From: Planctomycetota bacterium
GTDB lineage: Bacteria; Planctomycetota; Planctomycetia; Pirellulales; Pirellulaceae
Reading direction: 5' to 3'
Assembly (NCBI GenBank): GCA_016872775.1
Contig: VGZA01000053.1
Span: 1-41,109, forward strand
DNA length: 41,109 nt
The notes under the pieces are model-generated. The model was not told the DNA's origin, did not search any database, and saw only the letters and a list, made by a program, of their open reading frames with translations. Made by a program: the position numbers and the translations under genes. Position 1 is the stretch's first letter. Each line of letters starts with the position of its first letter. Below, piece by piece: positions 33,536 to 41,109 of this stretch.

Positions 33536-34696
33536 ATGACGATTGCCACCCGAAAAATCGCGATTCTCGGCTCGACCGGGAGCATCGGCGAGAGCACGGT
33601 ACGCGTGGCGTTGGCGTCCCAGGGGCGGATTGAGGTTCTGGGACTGAGTTCCCACCGCCGGCTGAAAAGGCTGGTCGAACAGGCACAACAACTCACTCCG
33701 GAGTGGATCGTCGCAACGGGAGGCGAGGCGGCAAATTTCGACTGGTCGGGATTGCCCGGATCGACCCGTTTGCTGGTGGGCGACGAAGGGATTTCGCGGT
33801 TAGTTCGTCAGCCGGAAATCGACATCGTGGTGTCGGCAATCGTTGGCAGCGCCGGATTGGCGGGAACCTGGAACGCGGTCGATGCCGGTAAGACGGTCGC
33901 TCTGGCTAACAAAGAGACACTGGTCATGGCGGGTCCGCTGGTGATGGAACTCGCCGCCCGCCGGAAATCCCGGATTATTCCGATCGACAGCGAACATAGC
34001 GCGGTATTCCAGGCATTGCAGGCGGGTCGGCGTGCGGATCTGAAGCGGATCATACTCACCGCCAGCGGCGGTCCGTTTCGTACCTGGACGGCGGAAGCGA
34101 TCGCATCGGCGACCATCGACGATGCATTGGCCCACCCCACCTGGAATATGGGCCGAAAAATTACCGTCGATTCGGCGACCATGATGAACAAGGCACTGGA
34201 AATCGTCGAGGCGCGGTGGCTGTTCGACCTCGCACCGGAGGAGATCGAAGTCGTCGTGCATCCTCAATCGATTGTGCACTCGATGGTCGAGTTCGTCGAC
34301 GGATCGGTGGTCGCGCAAATGAGTCCCCCCGATATGAAGTTGCCGATCCAATATGCGCTGACCTTTCCCGAACGCAGGGAGGGTCCTGCGGCGCGATTCG
34401 ATTGGACGGCCAGCCATCGGCTTGAATTCGAGCCGCCCGACTTGCAGCGATTTCCGGCGTTGACGTTGGGCTACGAAGTTGCCCGAGCGGGCGGTACGTC
34501 CGGCGCGGTGTTGAATGCCGCCAACGAGGCGGCGGTGGAGGAATTTCTTTCGGGCCAATTGAGTTTCGCGGAGATCGTACCGGCCTGCCGCAGCGTATTG
34601 GAACATCATTCGTTTGATTCGAAGCCGTCGCTCGACGACCTGCTGAAGGTCGACCGTTGGGCGCGTAAGGAGATTTCAAGGTGGGTTTGTACCTGA
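33536..34696 (+). CDS. dxr: 1-deoxy-D-xylulose 5-phosphate reductoisomerase
   Basis: 386 residues from the ATG at 33536; a GTG at 33527 would add three residues. Dxr converts DXP to MEP with NADPH, the committed step of the non-mevalonate isoprenoid pathway. Motifs are ILGSTGSIG (NADPH loop), LANKETLVMAGPLV, IIPIDSEHSAVFQAL (catalytic metal ligands Asp/Glu), LTASGGPFR, ATMMNKALEIVEARWLF and VVHPQSIVHSMVEF. Full length. It overlaps the rseP start by 16 nt, so the two are cotranscribed; dxr and rseP also occur near each other in many other bacteria. Confidence 0.97.
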   Translation: MTIATRKIAILGSTGSIGESTVRVALASQGRIEVLGLSSHRRLKRLVEQAQQLTPEWIVATGGEAANFDWSGLPGSTRLLVGDEGISRLVRQPEIDIVVSAIVGSAGLAGTWNAVDAGKTVALANKETLVMAGPLVMELAARRKSRIIPIDSEHSAVFQALQAGRRADLKRIILTASGGPFRTWTAEAIASATIDDALAHPTWNMGRKITVDSATMMNKALEIVEARWLFDLAPEEIEVVVHPQSIVHSMVEFVDGSVVAQMSPPDMKLPIQYALTFPERREGPAARFDWTASHRLEFEPPDLQRFPALTLGYEVARAGGTSGAVLNAANEAAVEEFLSGQLSFAEIVPACRSVLEHHSFDSKPSLDDLLKVDRWARKEISRWVCT

Positions 34697-36750
34697 TCGC
34701 AGCCACCTCCGGGTGGCTGGAGTTAAGCAACTACTGGTCCGCCCTGCAGGTCGTGCTGGGCGTCGGTTTCGTGATCTTCGTCCATGAACTGGGTCATTTT
34801 CTGGTGGCCAAGGCGTGCGGCGTGAAATGCGAGAAGTTCTACGTCGGGTTCGATATTCCGATCTGGAAGTTCCCTCGCACGCTGTTTAAGTTCCAATGGG
34901 GTGAAACCGAGTACGGCGTTGGCATCATTCCGCTGGGCGGGTATGTGAAAATGCTCGGTCAGCACGACGACCCGCGCGAAGCGGAGGCAGAAGCGGAGCG
35001 GGCTCGCGGGACGCCGAGCGGTGCGCTGAACCCGCGCAGCTATATGGCCAAGTCGGTGCCGCAACGGATGGCGATCATTTCGGCCGGCGTGATCATGAAT
35101 GTTATTTTCGCCGTCGTACTGGCGGCCATCGCTTTCCGCAACGGTGTTCCGTATCAGCCGTGCATCATCGAGGCCACCGTTCCTGGCGATCCCGCCTGGC
35201 TTGCCGGCATCGATACGGGTGACAAAATCGTACAGATTCATAAGCAGGCCAGTCCTTCCGACCACCTGCGCTACGATAAGGACCTTGTGACCAATGTGAT
35301 TCTCGGCCGTGATCAGCCGCTGGACCTGCTCATTGAACACCCCGACAAACAGCGACAATGGTATTCGATCGTGCCGACAAAGCGGCTGATGCAGCGCGAG
35401 CTTGATCGGACGACGATCGGCGTTATCATCCCCAATTCCTTGAAGATCGGCGGCTTGCCGCAAAAGGCCAGGTTGCGCGAGCGCCGTATTCCAAACATCC
35501 ACGAACTGCGGCAAGGCGACCGGATTGTCGGCGTCGACGGCCAGCCGATCTCCAGCCCCAGCGAACTCGAGGCATTGCAGGCTCGGCATATTCGCGAAGC
35601 GCTTCGCCTGAGCATCGAACGGCGCGATTCGACCGGTTCGGCGGGATCGGAAACCGTGGAGTTCGTCGTGCCTCCATCGCCGATGCGCTGGCTTGGCTTC
35701 ACAGTGACAATGACGCCGATCATCGGGATCCAGCCCGGCTCGCCGGCCGCGGAGGCGGGAATTCAAGCCGGCGACCGCATCGTATCGATTGACGGTGAAT
35801 TGCCCGGCGATCCGCTCACGCTGCCGCAACGGATCGCCGACCGTGTCGGGAGCGAGATTGTTGTCGAAGTCGCGCGTGGCGAAACGTCCGGCGAGGAAAC
35901 GATTTTCAAACTGCCGGTGACGCCGAGGGCCCCGCGGCACTGCAATTACTACACTCCGAATTGCGCCATTGGGCTTGATACTTTGGGAGTCGCCTACCGC
36001 ACGGAAAACGTTATCTCCCATGTGGAACCTGGAACACCGGCCGCCGAGGCCGGTTTGCAGCCGGGAGACGTGATCGAATCGGTGGCGTTCGTGGCAGCGA
36101 ATGAACAACGCAAGAAAGAAGAAGAGGCGCGATTCAAATCGTTCGAGACGCCCTTCGAACTGATCAAGGATCATTCGGATTGGCCGTATGTTCAAGAATT
36201 GATTCAAGACCTGCTGCCCGATTCCCAGGTGAACATGGAAGTGACCCGTGGCGAGTCGCGGAAACCGTTCAAGCTGGCGGTGGTCGATGGAACTGGTTTC
36301 AACGAGGACCGGCGTTTGCCGCTGGAAGCGCTGACCGCCATCCATAAGGCCGATTCGTGGGCCGAGGCAATGCCACTCGCCGTGCGCGAGACCTTGGAAC
36401 AATTAACCGGCGTCGTCCGATTTCTGAAGAGTCTTGTCGGCGGTCGATTATCGGTCAAGAACCTGGGCGGCCCGGGCACGATTGCGTTGGTTGCGTTTTC
36501 GGAGGCCTCGCGCAGCCCTGCACGACTGTTGATTTTCCTGACTTTCCTCAGCGCCAACCTGGCAGTGCTCAACATCCTGCCGATCCCCGCGCTGGACGGA
36601 GGTCACCTGGCATTCCTGACCTGGGAGGGAATCGTGCGCCGCCCGCCCAACCCGACCGTTCAGGGGTGGATCACTCTGGTTGGCGTCGGACTGCTGCTGC
36701 TGATGATGGTCACGGTCATCGGACTCGATATCTCGCGGTTCTGGAATTGA
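34681..36750 (+). CDS. rseP: RseP-type site-2 intramembrane protease with several PDZ-like units
   Basis: 689 residues, much longer than the roughly 450 of E. coli RseP. The zinc motif H35-E-L-G-H39 lies in the first helix, and the partner motif N631-ILPIPALD639-GGH is near the C-terminus. RseP-type proteases cut transmembrane segments, for example anti-sigma factors after a first cleavage. Between the membrane halves are PDZ-like units near 163-230, 268-312, 345-400 (GIQPGSPAAEAGIQAGDRIVSI) and 445-470 (HVEPGTPAAEAGLQPGDVI). Two are clear and two degenerate. Start is GTG at 34681 with AAGGAG about 8 nt upstream, inside the end of dxr. Confidence 0.93.
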   Translation: MGLYLIAATSGWLELSNYWSALQVVLGVGFVIFVHELGHFLVAKACGVKCEKFYVGFDIPIWKFPRTLFKFQWGETEYGVGIIPLGGYVKMLGQHDDPREAEAEAERARGTPSGALNPRSYMAKSVPQRMAIISAGVIMNVIFAVVLAAIAFRNGVPYQPCIIEATVPGDPAWLAGIDTGDKIVQIHKQASPSDHLRYDKDLVTNVILGRDQPLDLLIEHPDKQRQWYSIVPTKRLMQRELDRTTIGVIIPNSLKIGGLPQKARLRERRIPNIHELRQGDRIVGVDGQPISSPSELEALQARHIREALRLSIERRDSTGSAGSETVEFVVPPSPMRWLGFTVTMTPIIGIQPGSPAAEAGIQAGDRIVSIDGELPGDPLTLPQRIADRVGSEIVVEVARGETSGEETIFKLPVTPRAPRHCNYYTPNCAIGLDTLGVAYRTENVISHVEPGTPAAEAGLQPGDVIESVAFVAANEQRKKEEEARFKSFETPFELIKDHSDWPYVQELIQDLLPDSQVNMEVTRGESRKPFKLAVVDGTGFNEDRRLPLEALTAIHKADSWAEAMPLAVRETLEQLTGVVRFLKSLVGGRLSVKNLGGPGTIALVAFSEASRSPARLLIFLTFLSANLAVLNILPIPALDGGHLAFLTWEGIVRRPPNPTVQGWITLVGVGLLLLMMVTVIGLDISRFWN

Positions 36751-36769
36751 GCCGCCGTGGGGCTTGCCG

Positions 36770-37474
36770 ATGCGATCGCGGTTGCCGCCGTCCATTCGCG
36801 TGATCGCATTTGACGCCGTGGGGACGTTGATTGTCCCCGCCGAGCCGGTCGCCGAAGTCTATCGTCGCGCGGCGGCAAGGCAGGGCGTCGACATCGACCT
36901 TGCCCGGATTGCGTCCCGATTTCGAGCTGCGCTGGAGAAATTTGGTGCGCAGACCTACGCGCAGCTGGACAGGCCGCTCGACGCGAATTCGCGGGTTGGC
37001 ACGGCGGGCGAGCGATCCCGCTGGCGCAGGATTGTCGCGGAGGTGCTCGAACCGTGTGCCGATCCCGAGCGTGCCTTCGAGGAACTATGGAACTACTTTG
37101 CCCAACCAACCCACTGGCGCGTATTTGCCGACGTGGCGCCGGTCTGGTCGGAACTGCGGCGGCGCGGATTGCGGATCGTAATCGCCTCGAATTTCGACGA
37201 ACGCCTGCGCGCGATCCAGCACGGGTTGCCCGAACTGTCCCAATGCGAACAGCTGTTCATCTCCTCCGAGCTCGGTTACATCAAACCGCAGCCTGAGTTC
37301 TATCATCAAGTAATGCAAGAGCTGTCGGTCCACGCGGGCGAGATACTGATGGTCGGCGATCAGCACCAAAACGACGTGGTTGCGCCACGCGCACAAAGCT
37401 GGACCGCGATGCGCATCGATCGGCAGGCGGCCAGCGACAACGACACGATCGCCTCGCTGTACGATCTGCTGTGA
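36770..37474 (+). CDS. HAD-superfamily hydrolase
   Basis: 234 residues from the ATG at 36770; a TTG at 36764 is in frame. Motif I reads F-D-A-V-G-T-L, with the nucleophile Asp but Val in place of the second Asp of D-x-D. Motif II (IVIASN), the motif III Lys (GYIKPQPEFY) and motif IV (MVGDQHQNDV) are present. A helical cap (about 25-100) follows motif I, as in haloacid dehalogenase- and HDHD3-like proteins. The missing general acid suggests reduced or altered phosphatase activity. It follows rseP by 19 nt and is probably in the dxr operon. Substrate unknown. Confidence 0.85.
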   Translation: MRSRLPPSIRVIAFDAVGTLIVPAEPVAEVYRRAAARQGVDIDLARIASRFRAALEKFGAQTYAQLDRPLDANSRVGTAGERSRWRRIVAEVLEPCADPERAFEELWNYFAQPTHWRVFADVAPVWSELRRRGLRIVIASNFDERLRAIQHGLPELSQCEQLFISSELGYIKPQPEFYHQVMQELSVHAGEILMVGDQHQNDVVAPRAQSWTAMRIDRQAASDNDTIASLYDLL

Positions 37475-37489
37475 CCGGCGCGACGGCGT

Positions 37490-37558
37490 GCCTCGAAAGT
37501 TGTCTCGAGACTGTCGTAACTCGAAACTTGTTTCGAGCCTACGAAGTTTCGAGCCTAC
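37490..37558. repeat. CGAAAC-TT-GTTTCG repeat cluster 3
   Basis: A perfect inverted repeat CTCGAAAC-TT-GTTTCGAG at 37520-37537 is flanked by half-copies: CTCGAAAG-TTG at about 37492 and, on the minus strand, GTAGGCTCGAAAC at 37558-37546. The last copy's GTAG supplies the TAG stop codon (37557-37555) of the sugar isomerase gene. The cluster fills the gap between two convergent genes. Confidence 0.8.
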
Positions 37559-38502
37559 GAGCGAAATGCGGCGCGGAGGCGTTCCAGGCTGCGGGGAACG
37601 GCAGTCGCGGGGTCCTCCTTGCCTTCCATTTCCAGGGAGATATATCCGCGGTATTTCGCCGCGTGCAGGATCTCGGCGACCCGCCGGTAGTCGATGTCGA
37701 GCGAATACCATTCGCCGCCACCGTCGTAGGTTTTCGCCTGAACCAGCACGGCATGCGGTGCGAGCGCTTCCATCTGCTCGTAGCTGTTCTCGAGAAAGTT
37801 CCCGGTGTCCAGCGTCGCGCGGAGCCACTCGGAATTGAGTGCCCGGATCACGCGCAGCACGCCGGACGCCTCGCGGCCGAGACCCCAGTGATTTTCCAAC
37901 CCCATCACGACACCCAGTGATTCCGCTTTGAGCAGCAGCGCCTCGAAACTGCGAATCACCCACTCGAATCCCTGGTCGTCACTGAATCCAGGCAGGCGCG
38001 GCTCGATCCCCTTGTTCGCCATCAGTTCATCAAAGTTCTTGCTGGTGCCCCAGCGGCCGGTGTTCACGCGGATCGTCGGTATTCCCAGTTCGTGCGCCAA
38101 CTCGAGGCAATGTGCCGTATGCGCGATGTTGCTCTTCCGCTTTTCCTCATCGGGTGTGACGAATCCCTGGTGAGTGGAAAAGCCGATCAGATCCAACCCC
38201 AGCGCGAACGCTCGCTGCTTGATGCGCCGCAGCAGCGGTCCCGCCAGCTCCTCGCCGCGTGCTTTCGCCGCCTGCTCCATCTGCACATGGAGAATTTCGA
38301 CACCGTCGAATCCGAAATCGGCTGCCCGTTCGAGACAGGTTTCGATCGGCACCGGCTCACCCCGAAAATGCCAGAACGAATAGGTGGAGACACCGATGCG
38401 GTTGGCAGGCTCGACGCGGACATCCGAAGCGCTGCTCCGGTTCCACAAACCGTTGCCCAGACCGATCGCCGCTATCGCCAGTAAGTCACGTCGCGTCTTC
38501 AT
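37555..38502 (-). CDS. Exported TIM-barrel sugar isomerase/epimerase
   Basis: 315 residues from the ATG at 38502, where the sequence M-K-T-R-R-D-L-L-A-I-A-A-I-G-L-G starts a twin-arginine-like signal; an upstream in-frame ATG at 38670 would put 56 Ser/Arg-rich residues ahead of it. The body is an AP-endonuclease-2/xylose-isomerase-like barrel: GVSTYSFWHF, FGFDGVEILH, GIPTIRVNTG, VMGLENHWG (metal-ligand Glu), LRATLDTGNF, LVQAKTYD and YISLEMEGKEDP (second Glu). Such proteins isomerise or epimerise sugars and are abundant in planctomycetes. Its stop codon comes from a repeat element. Substrate unknown. Confidence 0.85.
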   Translation of the reverse strand: MKTRRDLLAIAAIGLGNGLWNRSSASDVRVEPANRIGVSTYSFWHFRGEPVPIETCLERAADFGFDGVEILHVQMEQAAKARGEELAGPLLRRIKQRAFALGLDLIGFSTHQGFVTPDEEKRKSNIAHTAHCLELAHELGIPTIRVNTGRWGTSKNFDELMANKGIEPRLPGFSDDQGFEWVIRSFEALLLKAESLGVVMGLENHWGLGREASGVLRVIRALNSEWLRATLDTGNFLENSYEQMEALAPHAVLVQAKTYDGGGEWYSLDIDYRRVAEILHAAKYRGYISLEMEGKEDPATAVPRSLERLRAAFRS

Positions 38503-38684
38503 GTTAGCCCACCGCTCCACTGCCCCACTCCCGTGCACAACCGTCCGCCGGGAGCGTGTAAGGCTTATCCGATACGCGGCAGCTTGGCAAGTCGGCGAAG
38601 AAACCGTCGGTGAAATCGGTTCGTCTCCACCTCGAACACGCCGGGAAAGCCAGCTCTGATGCGAGGGCATGCGCCGCCGCGCGA

Positions 38685-39029
38685 CTACTCGAGGCGCCGT
38701 TTGCCGAGGGCCGCCGCGCAGACTCGGAACTTCGTGATGCCGGCTTCGACCAGATCGCCGTCAAAAATCGCTGCGTCAACAATTACCGCACCGTTAACGA
38801 GCGTGCCATTGCTGCTTCCCAGGTCACGAACGCTGCAGCCATCGTGGCGATAGTCGATGGCAAAATAGTGACTCGACATACGCAGGCCACCGGGAAATAC
38901 ACCGTTGCTCTTGTCGGTACGACCCACGGTAATCGACTGGCCCAACTGCAGGCCTACCGTCCGATCCTGGTACATGCCGCCTTCCACGCGCAGCGCGGTT
39001 GTTGAAGTTTGTTGACTGAAACAGATCAA
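38685..39029 (-). CDS. FHA-domain protein
   Basis: About 114 residues. One FHA domain is visible: ALRVEGG, ITVGRTDKSNG (phosphate-binding Gly-Arg), MSSHYFAIDYRHDGCSVRDLGSSNGTLVNG (S-S-H and G-S-x-N-G-T motifs) and DGDLVEAGITKFRV. FHA domains bind phosphothreonine peptides and usually read Ser/Thr-kinase signals, which are plentiful in planctomycetes. The start is uncertain. No ATG lies between the domain and the divergent gene, so I propose TTG at 39029; the frame stays open further upstream, but that part is antisense to the YXW-repeat gene. No kinase gene is nearby. Confidence 0.75.
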   Translation of the reverse strand: MICFSQQTSTTALRVEGGMYQDRTVGLQLGQSITVGRTDKSNGVFPGGLRMSSHYFAIDYRHDGCSVRDLGSSNGTLVNGAVIVDAAIFDGDLVEAGITKFRVCAAALGKRRLE

Positions 39030-39074
39030 GGGCGCCCGGAATGGCGAAGTCGCTCGATTCTTGACAATAGTTTC

Positions 39075-39101
39075 TTGGCTTTGCCCGGGTACCTGTATAA
39101 T
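39075..39101 (+). promoter_or_regulatory. Possible promoter of the YXW-repeat gene
   Basis: A perfect TATAAT at 39096-39101 lies 56 nt upstream of the start codon. The nearest -35-like box is TTGGCT (39075-39080) at 15 bp; a perfect TTGACA at 39061-39066 is 29 bp away and too far. Confidence 0.4.
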
Positions 39102-39157
39102 TGAGAAAGTGTCGGCTTTCGGCAATTGGCTTGGAGGTGACAGAGAGGTACATCGCA

Positions 39158-41109
39158 ATGTCTGGAACAAGGCGTTGGCTGCCGTGGTGGTTGAAGTTGG
39201 TGGTGGGAGGGCTGTTGATTGGCCTGCTGGCGGCACGAGATCGGGCCGGGCTTGCCGTCGCACAAGAGGATCCCGCCGCCGAACAGCGTCCCAATCAAGA
39301 CGCGCCACCACCTCCACCGGAACCGGGGGCGGAACAGCCCGCGCTTGCCGCGCCGTTACCGGCACCCGCGGCGCGCGGACAGGAACCGGGCGAAGGCGAC
39401 GAGGAACTTGAAGTACTGGCGCGTGGTCCGGTCCATGAAGCTTTTGCCGAACCGATTGTGTTCGACGCGGAACCTGGCCCGGTCGTTCCCAAGCCACCAC
39501 CGGAACCGATTGACGAAATTCCACCGGATCAGCGGCCGGACGGGGAAAATGTGGAGTGGATTTCGGGCTACTGGGCCTGGGATGACGAACGAACGGAGTT
39601 TCTCTGGATCAGCGGCTTCTGGCGCGTGATGCCGCCTGGGAGGCGCTGGGTACCAGGGTACTGGGCGGAGTCGGACGGCGGACACCAATGGGTCTCCGGC
39701 TTCTGGGCGGCGGCCAATCAGCCACAGATTACGTATCTCCCGCCGCCTCCCGCCAGCCTCGATGTCGGACCTTCGACACCGTCGCCCGCTACCGATCAGT
39801 TCTGGGTTCCGGGCTGCTGGAAATGGCGAGGCAGTTCGTACGCGTGGCGCGCCGGCTATTGGACCGATTCGCGGCCGGACTGGATCTGGGTTCCGGCGTA
39901 CTATGTATGGACGCCTAACGGTTGCCTGTTCGTCGACGGATACTGGGACTATGTTCCGGTCCGCCGCGGATTGCTTTTCGCTCCCGTTTATTTCCGATCC
40001 ACCGTCTGGAGACGCCCGAACTACGTTTATTGCCCGTCTGTAGTGGTCGATTGCAATCGCCTGACCAATCACTTTTTCGTGTTTCCCCGCTGGCGACACT
40101 ACTACTATGGCGACTACTACGCTTCGAATTACGCGACGATGGGGATTTATCCGTGGTTTTCATTCCATGAACGGCGTGGTTGTTACGATCCGATCTACAA
40201 TTACTACCGTCGGCACCATTTCGATGATCGCGATTGGGACCGGAATCTCCGGGCGGCCTACGACCATCGGCGCGACCATGCCGAGGCTCGACCATTCGGT
40301 GGAGCCTTACCGTTGACGGCTGCCGTAGGTGCGGCCGCGATCGCGACGCATGCCGCTGGCAACTCGCAGTTGTTGCCCCTTCATCAGGTCGCGAAGATCC
40401 AGGATTCGCCTGTCAGGCTGCAATCGCTTGAAGATCAACGGCGTCAGGAATTGCGTGAACAGTCGAAGAAAATCCGCGAGTTTTCGCGACAGCGGGGCGA
40501 ACTGGAGGCGAAGAGTCCCTCCCTCAAAGGCGACCTCAAAAATCTTCCCAAGGAATTGCCCAAGATCGATCTGCCGCAGACGGTGCGAACGCCCCGTGGG
40601 GGCCCGACGGCGGAAGCGGAGCGGACCACGACGCGTAAACGCGACCGGGCGGATTTTCTGGGCGACGATTTTCGCGGAAAAGCACGGATCGACGCGGCGA
40701 ACCAGAAAGGAAATCAAAACGCCGGCTCGAAGCCGGGTCTTTCGGATTCCGGATCGGATCTGAACCCGGTCCCAGGTCGGCAATTACCTGCCGCGGATCC
40801 GCTGGCCGACCGGAACCTACCGAAATCCGATGCTCCCAAGGGAGACGGTCCAAAGACCGGTCGAACTCGACCTGATCCCGCCGACAACAAGGAAACGGAG
40901 CAGCCGGTTCCACGTGGCCGTGACCCTCGCAGCGACCCGCCCACTCCGCGCACCAAACTGCCGAAGACCGACGGAGGTAATGCGAATCCACCTCGCGACG
41001 AAAAACCTCGCACGGACCCGCCACGCGCCGAGTCGCCCCGTGCAGATGCGCCCCGTGCAGATGCGCCCCGTGCAGATGCGCCCCGTGCAGAGGCGCGCCG
41101 AGCAGATGC
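39158..41109 (+). CDS. YXW-repeat secreted protein, 3' end missing
   Basis: The frame is open from the ATG at 39158 (AGAGAGGT about 8 nt upstream) to the right edge, 650 codons. A signal-like helix (14-27) is followed by a Pro/Ala/Glu-rich linker (30-125). Residues 130-265 carry repeated aromatic units such as WISGYWAWDD, WISGFWRV, WVPGYWAESD, WVSGFWAAA, FWVPGCWKW, WRAGYWTD and FVDGYWDYV, the WxxGYW/YXW type known from planctomycete envelope proteins. A Tyr/Trp/Arg-rich stretch (270-385) follows, then a long polar, Pro/Asp/Arg/Lys-rich tail ending in A-P-R-A-D units. No catalytic motif is visible. A cell-envelope structural role is a guess. Confidence 0.85.
   Translation, partial: MSGTRRWLPWWLKLVVGGLLIGLLAARDRAGLAVAQEDPAAEQRPNQDAPPPPPEPGAEQPALAAPLPAPAARGQEPGEGDEELEVLARGPVHEAFAEPIVFDAEPGPVVPKPPPEPIDEIPPDQRPDGENVEWISGYWAWDDERTEFLWISGFWRVMPPGRRWVPGYWAESDGGHQWVSGFWAAANQPQITYLPPPPASLDVGPSTPSPATDQFWVPGCWKWRGSSYAWRAGYWTDSRPDWIWVPAYYVWTPNGCLFVDGYWDYVPVRRGLLFAPVYFRSTVWRRPNYVYCPSVVVDCNRLTNHFFVFPRWRHYYYGDYYASNYATMGIYPWFSFHERRGCYDPIYNYYRRHHFDDRDWDRNLRAAYDHRRDHAEARPFGGALPLTAAVGAAAIATHAAGNSQLLPLHQVAKIQDSPVRLQSLEDQRRQELREQSKKIREFSRQRGELEAKSPSLKGDLKNLPKELPKIDLPQTVRTPRGGPTAEAERTTTRKRDRADFLGDDFRGKARIDAANQKGNQNAGSKPGLSDSGSDLNPVPGRQLPAADPLADRNLPKSDAPKGDGPKTGRTRPDPADNKETEQPVPRGRDPRSDPPTPRTKLPKTDGGNANPPRDEKPRTDPPRAESPRADAPRADAPRADAPRAEARRAD
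41033..41107 (+). repeat. 15-bp minisatellite encoding APRAD units
   Basis: Five consecutive 15-bp units (GCGCCCCGTGCAGAT and variants) encode SPRAD, APRAD, APRAD, APRAE and ARRAD in the frame of the YXW-repeat gene, and may continue past the right edge. Confidence 0.9.

Noticed and set aside
34723-36402. Minus-strand open frame of 559 codons
   Set aside because: Antisense to rseP; no recognisable family.
39061-39101. TTGACA paired with TATAAT as one promoter
   Set aside because: The spacer is 29 bp, far beyond the usual 16-19 bp.
39030-39524. N-terminal extension of the FHA protein
   Set aside because: Its Pro/Arg/Val-rich sequence is antisense to the signal peptide and linker of the YXW-repeat gene.

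Overview
The window looks like a chromosomal segment of a Planctomycetota bacterium, probably a Pirellulales relative. That is inferred from lineage-typical families: two DUF1501 / DUF1549-DUF1553 pairs, a BBP7-type outer-membrane barrel, a YXW-repeat protein, and a surface protein with an LExLExR-type N-terminus followed by dockerin repeats. The sequence is GC-rich. I saw no rRNA, tRNA, CRISPR array, transposase or phage gene.

Layout. (1) 1-652: 5' part of a minus-strand dockerin protein whose 15-bp GGGEL minisatellite runs off the left edge. (2) 1285-11387: eight minus-strand genes with overlaps or short gaps. In transcription order they are an ABC ATPase, an FtsX-type permease, a secreted CPFC protein, two DUF3299-like proteins, a cyanophycin-synthetase-like enzyme with a dead, truncated Mur domain, a CehA/McbA-type metallohydrolase with an inserted EF-hand pair, and a DCC thiol protein. 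(3) 11718-16516: trpC, a coiled-coil membrane protein, a TsaC plus YwlE-type phosphatase fusion co-oriented with rpiB, a BshB1-like deacetylase and a small lipoprotein. (4) 16627-31141: the two DUF1501/DUF1549-1553 pairs flank a peptidoglycan-binding membrane protein, a desaturase, the BBP7 barrel, an HGSNAT-like acyltransferase and an Nramp relative lacking the DPGN motif. (5) 31240-38502: ftsH diverges from dxr-rseP-HAD, followed by a TIM-barrel sugar isomerase. (6) 38685-41109: an FHA protein divergent from a YXW-repeat protein that runs off the right edge behind another 15-bp minisatellite.

The gaps hold several hairpin-forming repeats. The most striking family, with core CGAAAC-TT-GTTTCG, sits directly at the 3' ends of three genes and supplies the stop codon of two of them.

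The best candidates for undescribed biology are the eight-gene block at 1285-11387, the TsaC/arginine-phosphatase-like fusion, and the 3'-end repeat family. Functions come from motifs read by eye; no database search was possible.
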